A stretch of DNA of 5,051 nt. Origin: Bacteroidota bacterium. Its GTDB lineage: Bacteria > Bacteroidota > Ignavibacteria > Kapaibacteriales > UBA2268. Below are positions 1-5,051 of this stretch, one piece after another. Position 1 is the stretch's first letter. Each line of letters begins with the position of its first letter. The notes beneath the pieces were generated by a model that ran no database searches, was not told the origin of the DNA, and saw only the letters and a program-made list of their open reading frames with translations. Where the stretch lies: NCBI GenBank assembly GCA_022708005.1, contig JAKIZN010000147.1, positions 1-5,051 of the forward strand, written 5' to 3'. The position numbers and the translations under genes are program-made.

Positions 1-519
1 GGGACTGTATCTCTTCCCCACGGCACTGGTAAAACAGTGAGAGTGTTGGTTCTCTGTAAGTCTCCAAAAGATAAAGAAGCTTTGGACGCAGGGGCTGACC
101 ACGCAGGATTGGAAGAATACATAGAAAAAATTAAAGGCGGTTGGGCAGACATTGATGTCGTAGTTGCAACCCCAGATGTTATGGGTGAAGTAGGTAAAAT
201 AGGTCGTATTCTCGGTCCACGCGGTCTGATGCCTAATCCAAAAGTTGGCACCGTTACCTTTGATATTGCAAAAACAGTCCAAGAGTTGAAGGCTGGTAAA
301 ATTGAGTTCCGTGTCGATAAAACTGGCAACGTCCATGCGGCAGTCGGAAAATGCTCGTTCCCAAGCGAAAAGCTTGTGGATAACGTAGCTGCTTTCTATA
401 CAAGTATTTTGCGTGCAAAGCCAATGACTGCAAAAGGCAGATATGTAAAAAGCGTATATTTTAGCTCCACGATGGGACCAGGTGTTGCTGTTAATGACCA
501 ATCGTTTGAGAAAATCTAA
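1..519 (+). CDS. rplA: 50S ribosomal protein L1, 5'-truncated by window edge
   Basis: Ribosomal protein L1 binds 23S rRNA helices 76-78 and builds the mobile L1 stalk that helps release deacylated tRNA from the E site; in many bacteria it also represses its own L11-L1 mRNA. The frame is open from base 1 and reads 172 residues to a TAA at 517-519, so roughly the first 60 residues of a ~230-residue protein lie outside the window. The visible part starts with the conserved [14 protein letters not shown] segment (residues 2-15). It carries the L1 family signature [20 protein letters not shown] at residues 67-86, then the [20 protein letters not shown] strand-turn region (98-117) and the C-terminal [26 protein letters not shown] block (139-164). 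The GTG at 37 lies inside conserved protein and is not the start. Position upstream of rplJ matches the standard operon order, with rplK expected just upstream. Nothing looks broken. Confidence 0.97.
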   Translation, partial: GTVSLPHGTGKTVRVLVLCKSPKDKEALDAGADHAGLEEYIEKIKGGWADIDVVVATPDVMGEVGKIGRILGPRGLMPNPKVGTVTFDIAKTVQELKAGKIEFRVDKTGNVHAAVGKCSFPSEKLVDNVAAFYTSILRAKPMTAKGRYVKSVYFSSTMGPGVAVNDQSFEKI

Positions 520-547
520 TACGTTTTTGGATTATACAATAATATAA

Positions 548-586
548 GGGCTGCGTCTAAAAGTGCAGAAAAACACGAAGCAGCCC
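548..586 (+). promoter_or_regulatory. Probable L10 leader hairpin (rplJL autoregulation)
   Basis: A perfect 7-bp GC-rich stem pairs GGGCTGC (548-554) with GCAGCCC (580-586). Inside it an asymmetric internal loop (555-562 opposite 577-579, the latter GAA) leads to a small upper stem GTG/CAC (563-565 with 574-576) and an A-rich loop. In many bacteria the L10-(L12)n complex binds a leader RNA at this place, upstream of rplJ, which mimics its 23S rRNA site and shuts down rplJL translation. The position and the stem / asymmetric loop / stem shape agree with that, and the stem itself is seen directly. That it is the L10 binding site is inference: a clear kink-turn G·A pair set could not be confirmed by eye. 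Confidence 0.55.
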
Positions 587-626
587 GCTCGAACTGAATA
601 AAATAAATTGTCTATTACGCGCTCGC

Positions 627-675
627 GCTATCAGAAATGCTTCTCCTTCGCTTAATTGCGATTGTTTTCTGTAGC
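627..675 (+). promoter_or_regulatory. Second hairpin in the rplJ leader
   Basis: GCTA (627-630) pairs with TAGC (672-675), then after a single bulged T at 631, CAGAAA (632-637) pairs with TTTCTG (666-671), giving a 10-bp stem. An inner TCGC/GCGA stem (648-651 with 658-661) closes a TTAATT loop. No T-run follows, so it is not an intrinsic terminator. The internal loop holds a pyrimidine run around 641-648 whose TCCT could pair with the AGGA of the rplJ ribosome binding site, which would offer a way to control L10 translation. The stem is visible; the regulatory role is inferred from position alone. Confidence 0.4.
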
Positions 676-695
676 ACGACAAAAATATAAATAAA

Positions 696-705
696 GGTTA
701 GAGGA
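696..705 (+). promoter_or_regulatory. Ribosome binding site of rplJ
   Basis: Two overlapping purine-rich candidates precede the ATG at 708: AAAGG (693-697, ten bases from the start) and GAGGA (701-705, only two bases from it). Either or both could be used. The unusual crowding close to the start may leave this site easily blocked by leader RNA structure. Confidence 0.5.
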
Positions 706-707
706 AT

Positions 708-1235
708 ATGATTACTCTTGAAAGGAAACAACAGATTGTCGAAGAACTAACAGAGCGTTTACAATCTGCTAAGGGTATCTATTTCGTAGATTTTGCTAAG
801 ATCTCAGTAGAGGAAATTGGCAAAATTCGGCGTGAGTTTAGCGAGCAGAATGTTGAGTTTAAAGTAGCAAAAAATACGCTTATCCTTCGCGCACTTGCGA
901 ATCTTGAAGGATACAGTTTGCCAGATAGAAAACTATTTGGGCAGACCGCTATGGTTTTAGCTTATGACGACGCAACAGCTCCCGCGAAAATCATTAAGAA
1001 AATTTACGAAAAAGAGCAAAAGTTAGCTTTAAAAGCTGCTTTTGTCGAAGGGCAATATTTTGATGGAGCAGACTTGAAAGTCGTTGCATCGTTGCCATCG
1101 AGAGCAGAACTTGTCGCAGGCATTCTCGGCAGTCTTAATTCACCGATTTCAGGCATTGTCGGTTCTATCAACGCTGTTATGCGTGATGTTGCTTCGCTTA
1201 TCGAAGAAGTAGCTAAAAAGCAAAATGCCGCTTAA
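708..1235 (+). CDS. rplJ: 50S ribosomal protein L10
   Basis: L10 forms the base of the ribosomal stalk. Its N-terminal domain binds 23S rRNA next to L11, and its long C-terminal helix carries L7/L12 dimers, which recruit EF-Tu, EF-G, IF2 and RF3. The 175-residue product is slightly longer than the ~165 residues of E. coli. It begins MITLERKQQIVEELTERL and shows the KGIYFVDFAKIS strand (22-33), the family block VEFKVAKNTLILRAL (49-63), LFGQTAMVLAY (76-86) and AAFVEGQYFDGADLKVVASLPSR (110-132). The amphipathic tail from ELVAGILGSL (134-143) through VGSINAVMRDVASLIEEVAKKQ is the expected L12-docking helix. ATG 708 gives the standard family start with a purine-rich ribosome binding site just upstream. 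It is separated from rplA by a structured 188-nt leader and from rplL by 48 nt, so rplJ and rplL are cotranscribed and probably coregulated by L10 binding to the leader. Confidence 0.97.
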   Translation: MITLERKQQIVEELTERLQSAKGIYFVDFAKISVEEIGKIRREFSEQNVEFKVAKNTLILRALANLEGYSLPDRKLFGQTAMVLAYDDATAPAKIIKKIYEKEQKLALKAAFVEGQYFDGADLKVVASLPSRAELVAGILGSLNSPISGIVGSINAVMRDVASLIEEVAKKQNAA

Positions 1236-1270
1236 TTTTTTTTGATTTTAATAATTTAGAAATTTCTATT

Positions 1271-1274
1271 GGAG
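1271..1274 (+). promoter_or_regulatory. Shine-Dalgarno site that fixes the rplL start
   Basis: GGAG (followed by AAA) ends nine bases before the ATG at 1284, a good spacing. The in-frame TTG at 1269 overlaps this site and has no ribosome binding site of its own. It would add five residues (MEKIK) not seen in L7/L12, so it is rejected as the start. Confidence 0.75.
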
Positions 1275-1283
1275 AAAATAAAA

Positions 1284-1661
1284 ATGTCAAAAGTAGAGCA
1301 ATTAGTAGAAGATATTTCCAATCTTACATTGGTAGAAGCTGCAGAACTTAAAAAAGCTTTAGAAGAAAAATTTGGCGTTACCGCCGCTGCACCAGTGATG
1401 ATGGGCGGTGCTATGCCAGCAGCAGCTGCAGAAGCTCCTGCAGAAGAAAAAACTGATTTTGACGTTGAGCTTACAGAAGTTGGCTCAAACAAAATTAACG
1501 TTATCAAAGCTGTTCGTGAAATCACTGGACTTGGCTTGAAAGAAGCTAAAGACTTAGTTGAAGGTGCTCCTAAGATGGTTAAAGAAGGATGCCAAAAAGA
1601 CGAAGCTAACGAAATTAAGAAAAAACTCGAAGAAGCTGGCGCAAAAATTTCTTTGAAGTAG
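1284..1661 (+). CDS. rplL: 50S ribosomal protein L7/L12
   Basis: L7/L12 is the multicopy stalk protein. Dimers hang from the L10 helix and contact translation factors, stimulating GTPase recruitment. The product has 125 residues, a typical length. The N-terminal dimerisation/L10-binding helices are at residues 3-30 ([27 protein letters not shown]), followed by an Ala/Pro/Glu-rich flexible hinge at about 33-56. The globular factor-binding domain runs from [38 protein letters not shown] (59-96) to [14 protein letters not shown] at the end. The conserved [10 protein letters not shown] and [12 protein letters not shown] motifs are intact. Residue 103 is a cysteine (EGCQKDEA), where most homologues have valine or another small residue; this looks like a tolerated change. 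It starts at ATG 1284 behind a GGAG site and lies 48 nt after rplJ. A 231-nt structured spacer separates it from rpoB, so its transcription may be uncoupled from rpoB's. Confidence 0.98.
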   Translation: MSKVEQLVEDISNLTLVEAAELKKALEEKFGVTAAAPVMMGGAMPAAAAEAPAEEKTDFDVELTEVGSNKINVIKAVREITGLGLKEAKDLVEGAPKMVKEGCQKDEANEIKKKLEEAGAKISLK

Positions 1662-1680
1662 TCTCAATTTTATTTGGTAT

Positions 1681-1712
1681 GGAAGGGAGAGCAAGTTCCA
1701 GCTCGCCCTTCC
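1681..1712 (+). terminator. Strong GC-rich hairpin after rplL, weak terminator or processing site
   Basis: GGAAGGG (1681-1687) pairs perfectly with CCCTTCC (1706-1712). Above a single A·G mismatch (1688/1705), GAGC (1689-1692) pairs with GCTC (1701-1704), closing an 8-nt loop. It begins 19 nt after the rplL stop. The following sequence is AT-rich but its T-run is broken by A's (TAAATTTTAAAC...), so it is not a textbook intrinsic terminator. It may cause partial termination, act as a 3' stabiliser for the rplJL message, or be an RNase III-type cleavage site like the one known between rplL and rpoB in E. coli. The hairpin itself is certain from the sequence; its role is inferred. Confidence 0.6.
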
Positions 1713-1737
1713 TAAATTTTAAACTTTATTTATATTT

Positions 1738-1766
1738 TTGATTAACGATTTTATACCGAACATAAT
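1738..1766 (+). promoter_or_regulatory. Candidate sigma70-like promoter upstream of rpoB
   Basis: TTGATT (1738-1743, 4 of 6 to TTGACA) and CATAAT (1761-1766, 5 of 6 to TATAAT) are separated by exactly 17 bases. Transcription would start near 1773, giving rpoB a leader of about 120 nt that includes the antiterminator and terminator hairpins described below. AT-rich DNA yields chance matches, and some members of the suspected phylum use a different -10/-35 consensus, so this remains a candidate. Confidence 0.35.
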
Positions 1767-1776
1767 CCAAAAAATG

Positions 1777-1815
1777 AGAACAATATCAAGCAGTAGGGTT
1801 TTTTGATATTCTTTT
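1777..1815 (+). promoter_or_regulatory. Candidate antiterminator hairpin in rpoB leader
   Basis: AATATCAA (1782-1789) is exactly complementary to TTGATATT (1803-1810). The pairing extends through a G·T pair (1790/1802) and, past one C·C mismatch (1781/1811), through 1777-1780 with 1812-1815. The 3' arm used here (1802-1815) is the same segment that forms part of the 5' arm of the terminator hairpin at 1794-1853, so the two structures exclude each other. The stem is AT-rich and much weaker than the terminator. Complementarity is seen; the switching role is inference. Confidence 0.35.
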
Positions 1816-1860
1816 GTGTATTTTAGCTAAAAAAGGAATGTCAAAAGATCCTATTTTTTT
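1794..1860 (+). terminator. Intrinsic terminator/attenuator in rpoB leader
   Basis: Bases 1794-1815 pair without interruption with 1832-1853: 22 consecutive pairs, four of them G·T wobbles (1798/1849, 1800/1847, 1807/1840, 1812/1835). The internal loop is 16 nt (1816-1831). Seven T's follow immediately at 1854-1860. This is the layout of a rho-independent terminator, though the stem is mostly A-T. It ends only 32 nt before the rpoB start, and 1861-1892 has no room for a convincing promoter, so rpoB must be reached by read-through. That makes this an attenuator rather than an operon end. E. coli is known to have a partial terminator in the same gap that lowers rpoB relative to rplL expression. 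Confidence 0.72.
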
Positions 1861-1880
1861 GTAGTAAAAAATAAAATTGT

Positions 1881-1887
1881 GAGGAGG
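1881..1887 (+). promoter_or_regulatory. Strong Shine-Dalgarno site of rpoB
   Basis: GAGGAGG, nearly the full anti-16S complement, ends five bases before the GTG at 1893 and decides the start codon. The next in-frame candidate, ATG at 1989, has only a weak CAGG nearby. Confidence 0.8.
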
Positions 1888-1892
1888 CTACT

Positions 1893-4800
1893 GTGGAGAA
1901 TAACGAATATAAGGAAGTAATCGAGGAAGGTTACGATCCTGCCCTCCCTGTTGATTATAAAACCAGCGATACAAGCACAATCAGGTTGATGGAATCAACT
2001 GATGACGTAGTTCGCTTGAGAAGAAGAGTAAACTTTTCGAGAACTGCTTGGACACCTACTTATCCAGACTTATTAGGCGTGCAGCTCCATTCGTATCACG
2101 AGTTTCTTCAAGAGGACGTTAGCCCTAATAAAAGAAAAAATATAGGGCTGCAACAAGCATTTAAGAATAATTTCCCTATCGAAGATGCTTCCTCGGTATA
2201 TCAATTGGAATTTCTCGAGTATAACATCGAGAAGCCTAAATACTCAGAAGACGAATGCCGCGAGCGCGAGCTTACTTTCGCTAAACCTCTAAAGGCAAAG
2301 CTAAGACTATCGAGCAAAGCAGAAAAAGAGTCTGAAGACTATATCGACGCAATCGAACAAGAAGTATATCTCGGTAATATCCCATCTATGACAAGCAGAG
2401 GTACGTTTATCATTAACGGCGCCGAACGCGTGATAGTTAGCCAGATACATCGTTCTCCCGGCGTATTTTTTGATGATGCGATGCACCCGAATGGTACACG
2501 AATTTATACTGCTCGTATAATACCTTTCCGCGGCTCTTGGATGGAATTTACTACCGATATTCATGAAGTAATGCATGCCTATATCGATAGAAAAAAGAAA
2601 TTCCCAGTTACAACTTTGCTTAGAGCATTAGGGTATTCGTCGGATAAAGAAATTCTAGACTTATTCGATTTAGTCGAAGACGTCGCTCCCGAAGATTTTA
2701 ACGAATCACTCATAAATCGTAGAATTGCCAACGATATAGTTGATTTGAACACAGGCGAAATTATTGCTTCGCGGGACATGATACTCACCGAAGTGCTGTA
2801 TCGCCAAATGAAAGAAACAGAAATTACTCCACTGAAAGTTTTTAGCTATACCGACCCAACTGAAGAGCCTATAATAGCTCGTACTATTGCTAAAGATACT
2901 ACGCGCACTCGGGAAGATGCTCTCGAAGCTATCTATCGCCAACTGCGCTCAAGCGATCCGCCAGATATAGAAACAGCAGCCGGATTGCTCGAAAAGTTGT
3001 TTTTCACATCTAAGCGATATGATCTCGGTACTGTAGGTCGCGTTAGAATGAACGAAAAGTTAGGAATGACCACTTCTATTGAAACTACTACTCTTACCAT
3101 AGAAGATATAGTTGCAATTATCAAGCATTTGATAGAATTGCATAGGACAAAGCACACTGGCGATGACATAGACCATTTAGGCAATCGCCGAGTACGCTCT
3201 GTTGGCGAGCAACTTCAAGCTCAATTCAATATAGGTTTGGCGCGAATGGCTCGCACAATTCGCGAGAGGCTCGGCATCCACGATGGCGAAAACTTAACTC
3301 CAAGCGAATTAGTAAATGCAAGGACTATCACATCTGTTGTTAATCAGTTCTTTGGGACTAACCAGCTATCTCAATTTATGGATCAAACTAATCCATTGGC
3401 AGAGCTAACGCATAAGCGTAGAACATCTGCGTTGGGTCCAGGCGGTCTTACCCGCGAGCGAGCTGGCTTTGAAGTAAGAGACGTCCACTATACTCACTAT
3501 GGTCGCCTATGCCCAATCGAAACACCCGAAGGTCCGAATATCGGCTTGATTTCTTCGCTTGCTATACATGCAAGCATAAACGAGCTTGGCTTTATTATGA
3601 CTCCTTATCGTAAAGTCGTTAATGGCGTTGTAACTAATGAATTTATCTACCTTACCGCTGACAAAGAAGATGGGCTAATAATGGTGCCAACCTCTACTCC
3701 TGTTGATGAAAATGGACGGCTTGCAGGAGAGAAAATTCGCGCAAGAAAGAGCGGCGACTACGTATTTGTCGCACCCGAGCAAGTTGATTATATGGACGTT
3801 TCGACTGACCAAATCACTTCTCCAGCGTCGGCTCTGATACCTTTCCTTGAACACGATGACGCTAACCGTGCTCTTATGGGCGCGAACATGCAACGTCAAG
3901 CAGTGCCTTTGCTACGCCCTAGCGCTCCAATTGTCGGGACAGGTATGGAGAGCAGAGTAGCTAAAGATTCGAGAACGCTCGTGCTTGCCGAGGGCAATGG
4001 AGTGGTTGAATACGTTGATTCGCAAAGAATTATTGTTCACTACGAGGATACTCGCACAGAAGAAGAAAAATTGGTAAGTTTCGACAACATAGAGCGAGTA
4101 GAATATAAGTTAACTAAGTTCTTTAGAACTAACCAAGATACGTGCCTTAACCAGCGCCCGATAGTTAGAGTAGGCGATAAAGTTGTTAAAGGGCAGCCTA
4201 TTGCCGATGGTGCTTCGACTGATAAGGGCGAATTGGCGTTGGGTCAAAATATTTTGGTGGCATTTATGCCTTGGCGAGGTTATAACTTTGAAGATGCTAT
4301 TATTCTCTCGCAAAAACTTGTTGCCGAAGATACTTTTACGTCTATTCACATTGAAGAATTTACTCTCCAAGTCCGCGATACCAAGCGCGGAGAAGAAGAA
4401 TTTACTCGTGAAATACCAAACGTAAGCGAAGAGGCTACAAAGGATTTAGATGAATTTGGTATTGTTCGCACTGGCGCGAAAGTTCAAGAAGGCGATATAT
4501 TAATTGGAAAAATTACTCCGAAGGGCGAGACCGACCCAACTCCAGAAGAAAAGCTATTGCGAGCTATCTTTGGAGATAAAGCTGGCGACGTAAAAGATGT
4601 GTCGCTCAGGGTTACGCCGGGCATCAAAGGCGTGGTTATCAATACTAAACTCTTTACTAGAAGATTGCATACAGCCGATAGGGAAGTTCGTGCAGAAGAA
4701 AAGAAGCGTCAAGACCAATTAACCCGATTGGAAAGAGATACAATCAAAAGGCTTGATGATGAATGCACCAAACGCCTCGCAAAAGAATTAGATGGCGAAA

Positions 4801-5051
4801 CTACGCTTGGTATCAAACTCACTAATGGGGTTGCAGTTTATCGCTCTGGTGCAAAAGTAACTTCAGCAAATTTAAGAGAAAAATATCACGAAGGTTTGCT
4901 AAAGCCAGAATTAATTGCAACGGATAGTGCGATAATAGCTGATAGCAAGAAAAATGCTTTGATACTCAGCATGATAAATAACTATAAACAAAAGCGCAAT
5001 GATGAATTAGGGCAATTCAGAGCTGAGCGGAACAAACTCGCGGCTGGCGAT
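1893..5051 (+). CDS. rpoB: DNA-directed RNA polymerase subunit beta, 3' end outside window
   Basis: Beta forms, with beta' (RpoC), the active-site cleft of RNA polymerase and carries the rifampicin pocket. The frame runs 1053 codons from GTG 1893 to the window edge without a stop; an in-frame TAA at 1872 bounds it upstream. About 220 C-terminal residues are missing, including the catalytic lysine region (KMAGRHGNKG). Visible in order: N-terminal RVNFSR...YPDLLGVQLHSYHEFLQ (from about residue 45), GTFIINGAERVIVSQIHRSPGVFF (about 170-193), IPFRGSWMEF, and a first insert at the E. coli SI1 position (about 230-360). The rifampicin region QLSQFMDQTNPLAELTHKRR...SALG is at 491-515, GRLCPIETPEGPNIGL follows, and the active-site GYNFED has E800/D801. 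The flap has its tip helix TPEEKLLRAIFG at 883-894. From about 925 a charged, coiled-coil-like insert sits at the E. coli SI2 position. The 45-residue acidic N-terminal leader before RVNF is longer than usual; a start at ATG 1989 (residue 33) would give a more typical length but lacks a good ribosome binding site. rpoC is expected next. Confidence 0.97.
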   Translation, partial: MENNEYKEVIEEGYDPALPVDYKTSDTSTIRLMESTDDVVRLRRRVNFSRTAWTPTYPDLLGVQLHSYHEFLQEDVSPNKRKNIGLQQAFKNNFPIEDASSVYQLEFLEYNIEKPKYSEDECRERELTFAKPLKAKLRLSSKAEKESEDYIDAIEQEVYLGNIPSMTSRGTFIINGAERVIVSQIHRSPGVFFDDAMHPNGTRIYTARIIPFRGSWMEFTTDIHEVMHAYIDRKKKFPVTTLLRALGYSSDKEILDLFDLVEDVAPEDFNESLINRRIANDIVDLNTGEIIASRDMILTEVLYRQMKETEITPLKVFSYTDPTEEPIIARTIAKDTTRTREDALEAIYRQLRSSDPPDIETAAGLLEKLFFTSKRYDLGTVGRVRMNEKLGMTTSIETTTLTIEDIVAIIKHLIELHRTKHTGDDIDHLGNRRVRSVGEQLQAQFNIGLARMARTIRERLGIHDGENLTPSELVNARTITSVVNQFFGTNQLSQFMDQTNPLAELTHKRRTSALGPGGLTRERAGFEVRDVHYTHYGRLCPIETPEGPNIGLISSLAIHASINELGFIMTPYRKVVNGVVTNEFIYLTADKEDGLIMVPTSTPVDENGRLAGEKIRARKSGDYVFVAPEQVDYMDVSTDQITSPASALIPFLEHDDANRALMGANMQRQAVPLLRPSAPIVGTGMESRVAKDSRTLVLAEGNGVVEYVDSQRIIVHYEDTRTEEEKLVSFDNIERVEYKLTKFFRTNQDTCLNQRPIVRVGDKVVKGQPIADGASTDKGELALGQNILVAFMPWRGYNFEDAIILSQKLVAEDTFTSIHIEEFTLQVRDTKRGEEEFTREIPNVSEEATKDLDEFGIVRTGAKVQEGDILIGKITPKGETDPTPEEKLLRAIFGDKAGDVKDVSLRVTPGIKGVVINTKLFTRRLHTADREVRAEEKKRQDQLTRLERDTIKRLDDECTKRLAKELDGETTLGIKLTNGVAVYRSGAKVTSANLREKYHEGLLKPELIATDSAIIADSKKNALILSMINNYKQKRNDELGQFRAERNKLAAGD

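Noticed and set aside
37..39. GTG as a start for rplA
   Set aside because: The same frame is open to base 1 and the upstream residues ([11 protein letters not shown]) are conserved L1 sequence, so the gene simply begins outside the window.
506..548. Possible promoter before the L10 leader (TACAAT at 535-540, TTGAGA at 506-511)
   Set aside because: The -10 match is good but the spacer is 23 bases and no better -35 is seen at 16-18 bases; likely chance in AT-rich DNA.
1218..1243. Possible terminator after rplJ: AAGC/GCTT followed by eight T's
   Set aside because: The stem is only four pairs with an 8-nt loop and overlaps the rplJ stop codon; too weak, and rplJ and rplL are expected to be cotranscribed.
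1258..1267. Ten-base palindrome AGAAATTTCT before rplL
   Set aside because: It is AT-rich with no loop space, and short palindromes of this kind are expected by chance; no operator can be supported.
1256..1525. Antisense open frame of 89 residues across rplL
   Set aside because: It lies opposite the Ala/Glu/Lys-rich rplL coding sequence, is low-complexity Ser/Ala/Thr, and has no ribosome binding site or family resemblance; it is a shadow frame.
2307..3184. Several minus-strand open frames opposite rpoB
   Set aside because: All overlap conserved RpoB sequence in the sense frame, overlap one another, and show no recognisable protein features.
3675..4425. Minus- and plus-strand open frames of 74-86 residues inside rpoB
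   Set aside because: They sit within highly conserved RpoB (rifampicin region to flap) in other frames and have no independent support.
1..5051. A new accessory system (defence, mobile element, CRISPR)
   Set aside because: Every coding stretch belongs to the conserved rplA-rplJ-rplL-rpoB operon; only the untranslated leaders hold unexplained structure.

Overview
The window holds the distal part of a bacterial ribosomal-protein/RNA-polymerase operon. The order is rplA (L1, 5' end outside the window), rplJ (L10), rplL (L7/L12) and rpoB (RNA polymerase beta, 3' end outside the window), all on the + strand. This is the conserved L11-L1-L10-L12-beta-beta' arrangement. I see no mobile element, CRISPR array, RNA gene or accessory gene. 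The interest lies in the untranslated gaps, mainly the one in front of rpoB.

Organism: the beta subunit looks like the Bacteroidota/Chlorobiota/Ignavibacteriota/Kapabacteria (FCB) type. Signs are an RVNFSR...YPDLLGVQLHSYHEFLQ amino end, the IDRKKKFPVTTLLRALGY stretch, and beta inserts at both of the positions where E. coli beta has them. The genes have recognisable Shine-Dalgarno sequences, including a near-perfect GAGGAGG before rpoB. That fits an outer lineage of the group (Chlorobi, Ignavibacteria or Kapabacteria-like) better than classical Bacteroidia or Flavobacteriia, where such sites are usually weak. The lineage call is inference from remembered family features, not a search.

Layout: 1-519 is the L1 C-terminal three quarters. 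520-707 is a 188-nt leader with two hairpins, at the usual place for the L10 autoregulatory leader. 708-1235 is L10. 1236-1283 is a short AT-rich spacer. 1284-1661 is L7/L12. 1662-1892 is a 231-nt spacer containing, in order, a strong GC-rich hairpin, a sigma70-like promoter candidate, a candidate antiterminator hairpin that overlaps a long perfect hairpin followed by seven T's (intrinsic terminator/attenuator), and the rpoB ribosome binding site. 1893-5051 is the first 1053 codons of rpoB from a GTG start.

How they work together: L10 and L12 form the ribosomal stalk that recruits translation GTPases, L1 forms the opposite stalk at the E site, and beta is half of the RNA polymerase catalytic core. 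L12 is needed in several copies per ribosome and polymerase in far fewer. A partial terminator between rplL and rpoB is therefore a sensible way to step expression down, as is known at the same place in E. coli. Here the signal seems to have a switchable (antiterminator/terminator) architecture, which is the main hypothesis offered.
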